Positions 1-9,347 of a stretch of DNA of 64,000 nucleotides are shown one piece after another. This DNA is from Selaginella tamariscina (taxonomy: Eukaryota > Streptophyta > Lycopodiopsida > Selaginellales > Selaginellaceae): the NCBI GenBank assembly GCA_003024785.1, contig PUQB01000637.1, forward strand, positions 62,001 through 126,000. The letters are read 5' to 3'. Position 1 is the first letter of the stretch, and each line of letters begins with the position of its first letter. Under the pieces are notes generated by a model, which was given only the letters and a program-made list of their open reading frames with translations, was not told the origin of the DNA and searched no databases. Position numbers and translations under genes: made by a program.

Positions 1-735
1 CAAATTGCTTGAACAACGTTCCCCAAAACTTGCCAGTAAATCGAGGATCCCGATCTGAGATCATCGTTTCCGGTAGCCCTCGCACTCTTACGACTTCGTG
101 GAAGAACAACTTTGCTGCTTGTTTTGCATTCACTGTCTCTACAGTTGGAATGAAATGAGCAACCTTTGAAAATCGATCGACCACCACCATAAGAGCATTG
201 AAACCACAAGATTTTGGCAATCCCATGATAAAGTCCAAAGTAACACTTTGAAATGGCCGCTCTGGAATCGGTATACATTGTAACTTCCCAGCTCGTTTTT
301 GCGAACGACTTTTCACTTGTTGACATGTGGGGCATGTCTTGACATACTTGGCAACATCGTCTATCATACCCGGCCAATAGAATCCCTGTTTCAACAAAGC
401 CAACGTCTTGTGCCTTCCACCATGCCTGCCAAAGGAACGTCGTGATGCTCTCTTAATAGCCTCTCCCTCCATGTCCCTTCTGGAACATAGAGTCTCTTTT
501 CTTTATAATAAAGAACTCCATCTCGTACTGCAAAATGGCCTGTTTGAGTGCATCCATTCGACTTTCTATTCCTGCTGGAATATTACCATCTCTTCGTAAT
601 TGATGAACTTGTTTCCTCTTTGCCACCAGGCTCAAAGCTTCCTTGCAAACTTGTCCTGAGGATACGCCGTCACAAATTCATCCACCAAAGTTGACACGGG
701 TGCTGACATAATACGAAGATGACCCTTTCTACTGA
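1..735 (-). pseudogene. Integrase fragment of chromovirus copy 1
   Basis: The minus strand encodes the N-terminal HHCC zinc-binding region, with the CPTC pair at 323-334 after an H-rich GGRH stretch near 400-430. The start of the DDE catalytic core follows, including LDFIMGLPKS, VVVDRFSKVAHFIP and the ISDRD block near 35-60. Integrase joins the cDNA to host DNA. The reading frame is interrupted near 455-640 by single-base differences from the copy at 43444-44160. The rest of the core and the chromodomain are outside the window. Confidence 0.85.
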
Positions 736-737
736 GT

Positions 738-1275
738 GCATCAGCTACCACATTGTCCTTTCCCGCTTATGTCTGATTTCAGGCTGAAATCGTGCCAACT
801 TCTGCTGCCATCTAGCATACTTTGGTGATAGCTTCGGCTGCGTTTCAAAATACCTTAGAGTTACACTATCTGTCCAAACCACAGTGCCATGACTTGGAAG
901 ATAATGACGCCAATACTCCAAGGAAGCAACAATAGCATACATCTCCTTTTCGTGGTAGGCCATCGAGTTTGCGCGGCATCTAACTTCTTCGAGAAAAGGA
1001 CACTGGATGTCCTTTTTGTTGCAATACACCACCAATTGCAAAGTCGGAAGCGTCACATTCTACTTCAAAGGGATCTTCAAAGATGGGCAACTGCAAAACT
1101 GGCTCAGAAGAGATAGCCTCTTTGAGTTTGACGAATGCACGTTGGCACTCTGGAGTCCAATGCCATGGAATGTTTTTTCGTAAGATCTGTCAATGGGGCC
1201 GCTATTTCGAGTAACCCTTTATGAATCTTCGGTAATACCCTGTCAGACCAAGAAATGATCTAACTTCATGCACGT
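738..1275 (-). pseudogene. RNase H and connection region of chromovirus copy 1
   Basis: Minus-strand translation shows a typical Ty3/gypsy RNase H: CDASDFAIGG-like block near 1020-1060, a HEKEMYAIVASLEYWRHYL block near 900-960, WTDSVTLRYF near 855-880 and KYARWQQKLARFQPEI near 780-820. RNase H degrades the RNA strand of the RNA-DNA hybrid during reverse transcription. The frame is lost near 1010 and 755 by small indels compared with 44198-44753, the same domain of copy 2. Confidence 0.85.
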
Positions 1276-2010
1276 CTTTTAAGTCATCCACTCAGTAATA
1301 GCTTGAATTTTCTTTGGGTCCATGGCAACCTCCCCACCTGAGATCAAGTGTCCCAAGAAATCTATCTTGGTTTGACCAAATGCGCACTTGCTTTCTTTAG
1401 CATACAACTGGTTCTCTCTCAACCTCTGAAACACTTTTTCTAAGTGTTCCACATGTTCTTCAATTGTCGAACTGAAAACAGAATGTCATCAATATACACC
1501 ACCACGAACTCGTCTAGATAGTCTCTAAACACATCATCCATCATTGTGCAAAAAGTTGCTGGAGCATTGCACAACCCGAATGGCAAGACTAGAAACTCAA
1601 ATGATCCATAACGCGTTCGAAAAGCGGTCTTCTCAATGTCATTCTCTGCTACCCGAATCTGATGGTACCAGACTCAAGTCTATTCTTGAAAAATACTTTG
1701 CTTTTGATAGTCTATCAAACAAGTCGTCCACTCGCGGAAGAGGATACTTGTTTTTGATAGTTATCGCGTTCAGTGCTCGATAGTCCACACACATTCGCAT
1801 CGTACCATCCTTTTTCATTACAAACAAGATCGGTGCACCATATGGTGATCGACTAGGTCGAATGTGTCCTCGACCAACCAATTCTCAGCTGTCTCTTCAA
1901 TTCAATCAACTCTTGAGGATTTAACCGATATGGGGCTCTTGCCGGTGGAGACGAACCCGGCAAAACTCTATTCTGTGGTCCACAGCTCGACGTGGAGGTA
2001 ACTCAGGCGG
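1276..2010 (-). pseudogene. Reverse transcriptase of chromovirus copy 1
   Basis: Minus-strand reverse transcriptase. Conserved blocks in order are [36 protein letters not shown], the [16 protein letters not shown] block and the catalytic YIDD box at 1485-1496. A frameshift near 1665 breaks the chain immediately after FSRIDL, and another occurs near 1475. The domain is otherwise nearly identical to the open copy at 44780-45619. Confidence 0.88.
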
Positions 2011-2733
2011 CAAATCTTCCGGTAACACATCCTAAACATGTTCAAGACTTCCAAAATAGGTTCGGAACAGTTCTTGACCATCTCCTATTTTGACTTCACC
2101 AGTATCCAAAACCATTGCAAGAAACACACGTTCCCGATGTCTAACTGCTTTACGCAACTGAGTCAAGGTAAGGAACATAGGATTCCAATCCTTATCAGTT
2201 AGCGTTTCCATTCTGAGCGTCGTTTTTCTAATGGCTTCTTTATCTGCTGCAAGCGTGATTCGATTATCTCCGGAACCCCTCATTTCGATTACATGTTTAT
2301 GGAACCATTCCATACCCAGAACAAAGTCAAACCCCGTCATATTCAAGACAACTAAGTCTAGCTTAGCCTTCCAATCTTTGATTTGGACAGGAACTGCCCT
2401 TGCTATATTATTAGTATTTTGAGAACCTTTGCCAAAATTGATCTTTATTTCACACATCTTTATTACATCCAAATTCAATCGACGAGCTAGACTAGTCGAT
2501 ATGAAGTTGTATGTTGCTCCAGTATCGATCATCATTCGGACTCGGTCCCCTCGTATCCTTCCTGTCAAATATAGCAAAGGGTCAGTTTTGTCTTGAATAG
2601 CGAATAAGGCAGGTTGTGTCTGGCACAACATTACCTCTTCTGACTCATCTTCCGGATCTTCAAGCGTTTCTGGTTCAGCAACTTCCTCTTCTACCATCGC
2701 CTTGAAATGTCCTGATTGTTGTGAGGGTGCCGG
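2011..2733 (-). pseudogene. Aspartic protease region of chromovirus copy 1
   Basis: This is a retropepsin-like protease. The catalytic motif DTGA lies at 2515-2526, inside a hydrophobic block reading MMIDTGATYNFIS, followed by the FDFVLGMEW flap-like block near 2300-2330. It is open from the zinc knuckle down to about 2032. The protease cuts the Gag-Pol polyprotein. Its close homologue at 45640-46145 has the same catalytic motif. Confidence 0.85.
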
Positions 2734-3857
2734 ACACTCTTTAGCAAAATGACCAGGCTTGTTACAATTATAACATTTCACGACCCCGCCTGCGGAACGC
2801 GGGGGAGCAGACTTTGGAGCCGATCCTTTGGTCTGCTGAGGAGGTGGTAACGCCAATGGTTTCCGAAATCCGGTGGGTCTTGATGTGTCCGAAAACTTGG
2901 AACTGCCACAAAGGGACTTGCACTTCGAATTGATGGCGATTGATCTGGTCGCCTATCAAACCTTCTGAACCCAGACTTTGGAGGAAACCTCCTTGGTTTA
3001 GGTTTTGCTTCCTCCCCTTTGTACAAGTCTTCTAACGACATGCCATAAGCAACCTTTTGAGCTGCCTCTTGACATTCCCGATAGCTTGTGGGCTTGTACC
3101 TTAAGATCTCCCTTCGCGTTTTCTCATTCAAGCTAGCCATGAAGCAACTTCGAGCTTCATCATCGCTCATATTTGGCACCAATCGCCGTACACTTTCGAA
3201 TCGATAAACGTGGTCCATAGGACTTCCCCGAACTCCCTGTTGACAAAGTGCCAGGTCAGCACGCAATCGCAAACCGAGATCATCCGGCATATACTGCTTT
3301 TTGATCTCCTTTTTCATGTGCTTCCAGCTGTTTCGGTATCCACGTTCACCTTCAACAATTCGCCACCAAGTCTTAGCTTCTTCTTTAAGAAACTGCTTGG
3401 CACATGCAACCTTTTCTGTCTTTCTCACGGAAGCAGCCTCGAAATAGCTTTCCATATCATACAACCAGTCATCCAAAACCTTGTAATCCTTTGAACCCAT
3501 GAAATTCGAAGGCTTTACCGGTTTGAATTTACTGGGACCTCCACCAACTACTTCCGTCGAAGAATCTGATTCAGAGGAACCTGACTCTGAGTCATGCTTC
3601 TTCTTTTTTTTCCGTGTGTCTGGTTGCGGAACATCTGGCACTGCCGTATTCGTTGGAATCCGAACGGCAACATTATCGATTCTGTCATTCAACCCAAGAC
3701 ATCCCCTCGAAGTTCGTTTAGGGCATCCATCATTATTTCGCCAACCAGGTCGTGCTAACCCTAGGGGGTCGACCTGGATCAGCTCATCCATCTCCTCATT
3801 TTGAGCCTCTGCGACAGCCCTCTCTGCCTCAGGCTCTGGTTGCTTTCTTTTGCTCAT
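2734..3857 (-). pseudogene. Gag of chromovirus copy 1
   Basis: The likely start is the ATG at 3857 (MSKRKQPEPEAER). The order is an acidic N-terminal segment, a Lys/Ser-rich stretch near 3555-3620, and the capsid-like retrotransposon gag domain (about 3490-3060, with an AKQFLKEEAKTWW block and a DDEARSCFMASLNEKT block). At the end is a CCHC zinc knuckle CYNCNKPGHFAKEC at 2734-2775. The knuckle frame differs from the main gag frame, so a one-base shift lies near 2860-2880. Compensating shifts are also visible near 3690-3760. Gag forms the particle that packages the element RNA. Confidence 0.85.
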
Positions 3858-4168
3858 CGTATTGAACCCTAGTTTCAACACTCGGAGAATATGCTCGGAA
3901 TATTCCCAATGTTAAGTTGGAAACACCCTGCACAGGTTGTACACCCACACACATCAGCTTAACTAGCATAAGACTTTCGGACATACCTAGAATCTCACGC
4001 CGACTCACTGAGCAAGTGTTCTCCGAAGTTTGACAACTCACAGGATCAAACTCTCTGCGCAGAATACAGACATGTTAACCAAAGCATAGAGTATATCAAG
4101 AATTTAGAGTTATCTAAACATTGAAACACTCTATGACTTAAGGTAGTCCTACTGACCGCAGAGAACTT

Positions 4169-4180
4169 GCTCCGATACCA
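4169..4180 (-). promoter_or_regulatory. Primer-binding site (initiator tRNA-Met type)
   Basis: On the minus strand TGGTATCGGAGC begins two bases after the LTR end TGACA. This matches the PBS used by many plant LTR retrotransposons and is complementary to the 3' end of initiator tRNA-Met. It fixes the 5' LTR boundary and the element orientation. Confidence 0.88.
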
Positions 4181-4182
4181 AT

Positions 4183-5144
4183 TGTCAGAGTTTTTACCTG
4201 GTGCCACAAAGGCGGCTTGCCAGGTGCCAACCCTGGAATCCCCTCTCTGGAAACCCCACGGAATCTGGTAAAGTAACCCGTATTAGGAACCCAACCTTAG
4301 GAACTAAACCCTAACTGACCAAGTCCACGAACGAGACTCACCTTGTGAATCAGGATGCACGGACTGCCGAGTTTAGGTGTTGTTCCTAGCTTGGCGTGGT
4401 TGAGGCGGCCGGAGCAAGGCCTCAACCACTAGTTCTGCGGAACGTGAACTCGGGCAATACCTTTGAGCTTGCGAGCAGGTTTTCGGACCAAGGAATCTGG
4501 CTAACTCCTTGGAAGTGACGTGCCCTTGTCTCAAAGGCAAGATCCTGCCAACGATAAGGATAGTCTAACCCTAGGGTGGGTTGTACCCCTGTCGTGTGGA
4601 AGTTTGGGCGGCACAACAGAGGGTTGCACCTTGACGACACAAGCTTAGCTTGCACCGGTAGGAGGTTAACGAGCTCTCTTTTGAACCCAGGAAGCCTCAC
4701 TACATATACTCTACCTTATTTATGTGACGGACCCCCCCCCCCTGTTTACCTAAATGAGTAAGTGGGCTGGCACAAATGCCAGCCCTTAGAGAAAATGGTT
4801 GTCCTAACCTAACCCTAAACCTAACCCCTAGGGGGGGGTATTAGGGCGTGGGGTTAGGGCAACCCTAGGGTTAGGTCAACCCTAGGGGTGTCCCTAACCC
4901 TTTTTGACAAGCTATATTTAACGAAAACCTACGTCAAACGGGGGAGAGTTTCTAGAAGGTAAGTTCTAGCTTCACCTAGAGTTTCCTGCAAATACCTAAT
5001 GACACCCGGCCGGACCATCACCAGATACCCAAGTGCACTAAGTGGGCCTGTTTCCTACTACATCTAGGGTTCGTCACACAACTCGGTAGGTAACAACAGT
5101 CAAACCCCAAAGTAAAGGGTCGAGTCATAGTAAAAACTATGACA
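4183..5144 (-). repeat. LTR-A, 5' LTR of chromovirus copy 1
   Basis: This is a 962-bp LTR with 5-bp terminal inverted repeats TGTCA/TGACA. Read on the minus strand it begins with a palindrome (TCATAGT, TTTT, ACTATGA) and ends next to the PBS. It contains telomere-like CCTAAACC-type stretches around 4800-4890. A poly-C run (poly-G on the coding strand) at 4731-4742 abuts the candidate promoter. The copy at 41423-42308 is the matching LTR of another element. Confidence 0.9.
4701..4730 (-). promoter_or_regulatory. Candidate LTR promoter (CGTCA plus TATA-like)
   Basis: The minus strand reads CCGTCACATAAATAAGG and then GTATATGTA. The same block recurs at corresponding places in nearly every LTR here, always just after a G-run and a small GGCTGGCA...TGCCAGCC hairpin. 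TATA function is inferred from conservation and position. Confidence 0.5.
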
Positions 5145-6931
5145 AGCAATGTGGTATGTTGATGATTGCTAGTGTCTAGAGTGAATAATGTATCTTAATG
5201 ATGTACTGAACTAGATATTTTATTCATGTTTGGGGAGATCTATTGAAATTAATAAGGTATGATTAAAACATGAAGTTGATATAACACTTTAGTGTTGTGA
5301 TAACATTTATGTGGAGGTTGATATCTTACTAAATCAATTATATGAACTAGACACTAATTCATGATTCCTTAGTCTCTGATAAGTTCCTTGGAATACTGTC
5401 ATAACATTATATTTCCATCTCAAAAATGAACTTCAATTCATATAAATTAAGACCATGTTTATTATAGTTGTAGCATTTAGATAAATTGATATAATTGTAA
5501 GTTTAATATCCGCTAGTATAAACAACTGTTAGTAAGTTTAAGATTTGAACGTTAAAATGATCATTATCCATTCAAGAGTATCAATATCAAAATTGTAACT
5601 GTTTATAAAATAAGGATTAGTTTAAAAAGATGTTTATCAAAACACTAATTGCTCAATTAGTGGAAATGCTATATTCGGTATAGTGTTGAGAAACATTTAG
5701 GTAATCAATTGAAACTTGAAAATAAATATAATGTTATAAAGGCATGTAGTATTACAAGTTCAAGGAGACTTTTATTGTAGAAACTAAGTTTTGAAATTTG
5801 GTATTTGAACTTACTGAGATAAGAGTTTGGAATTATTAAATAGCATCTAGCATGATGTGCTCTTTAAGGAAATAAGTACAATGAGAGTACAATTAAGAGA
5901 TGTGTTATCTAAAAGTTGTCATTAAGGCACTAGAGATGGGTTGAATTTCCTGGTTTCCACATTGGTTTGTAAGAAAGGTATGTTAGCTTATTTGGTCCCT
6001 GATTGGTCAATGTTATAAAAGAGTGCGAAAAGTGCATATTAGTGCTATTACACTTGGTAATAGATTTGACTTGAATTTAATTTCCATTGGGAATGAAGTT
6101 ATGTCAATGACACATCAAGTGGATGGGCTAATTTTAAGTTGACATAACCTTGTTGTATACATGTGTACAGCCATGCGCCTCTGGCCAGATTGAGATGTCT
6201 ACAAAGATAGGGTTTTGGAGAAGTACTCTAGCATTGGAAAAAGATTTTGATAAAGTCTCATACCTAGTCTGACGTACTATAATACTAATGGGGGATAGGT
6301 ATAGTAGCAGACCCTTATGTAAAGGGGTAATGAGAAACACCAAGGGATGCAGAAATGTGAGCAATAATATCGTAACATGGAAATGTGAAACCATTGGGAA
6401 ATCAAAGAAACGAGAAGGCGTTTAGCTAAGCACTTGAGATGGACATCAAAGTGCTTGTTGTGTGCTAAGACGATAGGGTCGTCAACAGCGTTTGATATTG
6501 CTGGTTTAGGGTTTAGGGTTTAGGGGTTTTAAAGGAATTATTTGCAAGGAATAAAGCCAAGCCTTTATTTCTTTTTAACCAAGGGGCTAGCAGAAACACT
6601 CACTAAAGGCCTCCAATATAAATTCTAGTTAAGTAAAGAAATTAACCATTGTGTTGTGTGCATTGGGTGATAGACTTTGCAGACGTGCAAAAGGTTTCCA
6701 AGTGACTTCATGTCGCGGTGGTGCCTCCGGCAGTTTAGGTTTACGACTCAGTGAACGATGATTCTGAAAGTACTTGGTTTTGCGTAATGCAAGGGGGGTA
6801 ATAAAATTATGTGAATTTTTAGCTAACTCCGCATAGAGTGATATGTTTAGTTTTGGTTAGTTTTTTCTAACTTATCTAGTCTTGGAGTTAAACGTCAATG
6901 AGGACGTTGACATTTTCAAAGGCGGGGAGTG
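5145..6931 (+). mobile_element. 3' interior of a non-coding LTR-B element
   Basis: No coding sequence is seen. The sequence matches the interiors at 19440-20058, 23725-24878 and 28860-30717 in the same order. It ends with a conserved 3' untranslated block and a polypurine tract AAAGGCGGGGAGTG at 6918-6931 directly before an LTR. Chromovirus copy 1 interrupts it on the left. It is interpreted as the right half of a LARD-like element whose 5' half is outside the window. Confidence 0.75.
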
Positions 6932-8697
6932 TGTCATAATTTTTATTATGACTCGACCCTTTCTTTGGATGTTGACTGTTGTTACCTACTGTACTACGTT
7001 GATAAGCCTAGGTGTAGAAGACATGCCCGTTTAGTGCATTGGATATCTAGTGATGGTCCAACTAGGTGTGATTAGGTATTTGCAACAAACTCTAGGCGAA
7101 GCTAGCACTTCCATCTAGAAAACTCTTACCCTGGTTTTTTCATGTCCTAGTTAGGTTTTTGGGTGGTTCTGGTGTGTTCGGCATGTCGGATATGGGTAGA
7201 AACACCTTTAGGGTTGACCTAACCTAGGGTTTCCCTAACCCACACGCTAAACCCCTCAGGTTAAGGTTTAGGGGTTATGAGTCATTAATTAACTCACCAA
7301 GTATATTTCCTCTAGGATTGAGATTCCGTACAGCCCACTTATGTAAATAGAAAAACAGGGGGGAGGGCTCTGTCACATAAATAAGGTAGAGTATGTATGA
7401 GTGAGGGTTCCTAGGTTCATGACTGAGCTTGTTACTCTTCTCCCAGTGCAAGCTCTAGCTTGTGTCGTCAAGGCACACCTCTGTTGTGCCGCCTAACTTC
7501 CAAATGACAGGGGTACGTCCCACCTTCGGGGTAGCAAACCCTTAACGTTGGCGAATCCATGCCTGGGAGGTCTTGTTGGAATGCACGTCCTAAGAGGCAG
7601 AGGTTGAGGCTTGTCTCAAGCCTCCTCCTCCACGTCAAGCTAGGGGTAGCACTCACAGCCAAGCAAGGCACATCCGTGTTCTTGTCCATTGTGGACGTGA
7701 GATCTTGTTTGACAGGTTTATATTACCTAGTTCCTAAGGGTTCACTAAGGGGTTCTAGAGTTGGCTTTAGGAGCCACATTTGTGGCACTTGGTGCAACTC
7801 TCGAATCTAAGAGCTATGGCATGATAGCCACATTGTGGAAGGCAGTGTCACATGGAGATGTGACACTGGGCGACGTCACACAATACAACGCTCGAGGCAC
7901 GCTCTTTGGGGTTATGTCATGCGCTTGTTGCCAAGGGGTTGGATACTTTAACAAATAGGCATGCTGTGCTCGTGCTAGGGTGCTAAGCCTTGGGCATTTT
8001 CTCAAGGGAGGTTAGGTCTCGTAACTAGGTGTGCTTTGGCACACTTGGCTAGAGGGTGTTCTCCTTGATCCAAGGGTTGAACAACCTAAGCTTGTTAGCA
8101 GGAACTGTTAGGATCGTAGGTTAGACATTTATTGGATTTCTTGTTATTTCATGGGTAAATTAATGGGAAAAATACCAAAAATAATATTTATTGTTGAAAA
8201 CGAGAGTGGGAGATATACCGAAGTACGAGTCACTAGCACATACGGGCGACTCATTACCGCAAAACACGGTACGAGTACGGACCATACTTGGATAAGGATA
8301 AGAAGGAGTTACAGTAACTAAATGGATAAGGCTAAGAGGTAGTTACTATAACTACGGGACCTAAAGTACGGGTTAATAGACCAGATTAGGACTAGAAAGG
8401 TTATCCCGAGTATACTGTTATTTTGTACCATGTGCCGTGCACGGACATAATATAGTTTCCTTTCTCTGGTACTGTGACGGATCCATAGTATGATGCTTGC
8501 TTATACACCTTGCCATCCTTACCCTTTCCCGACCTTCTGATGTCTGATTTCTTCTCTATCTTATTCCGATAGACCCTTAATACAGGTTTGTCAATGGCAA
8601 TTTTCTACTATGTGTAGATGGTAAGATTTTGAGGTTCAACAAGCCCTTTCGTGAGGCACTTGCAAGGTCATGTACTTCGCTAGCCTTAGGGAGTTTG
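6932..8697 (+). repeat. LTR-B, 3' LTR, interrupted and truncated
   Basis: It starts TGTCATAATTTTTATTATGAC, a mutated form of the usual palindromic LTR start, directly after the polypurine tract. It carries the LTR-B body: the G-run and TATA region near 7345-7395, and the block at about 7440-8105. A solo LTR-C is inserted at 8106-8641. The sequence is cut at 8698 by a minus-strand LTR-A. Confidence 0.8.
8106..8641 (+). repeat. Solo LTR-C (second gypsy family)
   Basis: A 536-bp unit starting TGTTAGGATCG and ending GAGGTTCAACA, lying inside LTR-B (the flanks join a continuous LTR-B motif ending in CAGGAGCCCTTTC). No interior is attached, so this is a solo LTR left by recombination. The minus-strand copy at 36061-36646 has the same ends. 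A target duplication is not clear. Confidence 0.8.
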
Positions 8698-9347
8698 TGT
8701 CAAAGTTTTTACTGGTGCCACAAAGGCGGTTGCCAGGTGCTAACCATGGAATCCCCTCTCTAGACCCCACGAAATCTGGTAAAATAACCCGTATTAGGAA
8801 CCCAAGCCTTAGGAATTCAAACCCCTAACTGACTAAGCCCACGAAAGAGACTCACCTTGTGAATCAGGATACATAGACTAGCCGAGCTTCAGGTGTTTCA
8901 TCCTAGCTTGGCATGGTCGAGGCGCCGGGGAGCAAGGCCTCAACCACTAGTTTTGCAGAACGTGAACTCGGGCAATGTCTTTGAGCTTGCAGGCAGGTTT
9001 TCGGACCAAGGAATCTGTCTAACTCCTTGGAAGTGACGTGCCCTATCTCAAAGGCAAGATCCTGCCAACGATAAGGATAGTCTAACCTTAGGGTGGGTTG
9101 TACCCCTGTCGTGTGGAAGTTTGGCGGCACAATGGAGGGTTGCACCTTGACGACACAAGCTTAGCTTGCAACGGTAGGAGGTTAACGAGCTCTCTTTTGA
9201 ACCTAGGAAGCCTCTACATATACTCTACCTTATTTATGTGACGGACCCCCCCCCCCCCTATTTACCTAAGTGAGTAAGTGGGCTGGCACGGAAATGCCAG
9301 CCTTAGAGAAAATGGTTGTCCTAACCTAATTAAAACCTAACCCCTAG

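Larger units (their letters stand above)
1..5144 (-). mobile_element. Ty3/gypsy chromovirus, copy 1 (3' end outside window)
   Basis: Read on the minus strand the order is LTR (5144-4183), primer-binding site, gag with zinc knuckle, aspartic protease, reverse transcriptase, RNase H and integrase. This is the Ty3/gypsy order, with integrase last. The 3' end of integrase, the chromodomain and the 3' LTR lie left of the window. The same family carries a chromodomain at 12986-13135, so copy 1 is assigned to chromoviruses by similarity. Several one-base indels break the polyprotein, so this copy is probably inactive, unless the indels are assembly errors. It sits in the interior of a non-coding LTR-B element that resumes at 5145. 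Confidence 0.9.

Noticed and set aside
3499..3804. Plus-strand open frame of 101 codons
   Set aside because: It is antisense to the chromovirus gag, whose minus-strand frame has clear homology. The same applies to other plus-strand frames over 1-4000 and 42684-45619.
6500..6530. Interstitial telomere as a sign of chromosome fusion
   Set aside because: Only two TTTAGGG units, within a repeated element interior. The similar words in LTRs are part of the element.
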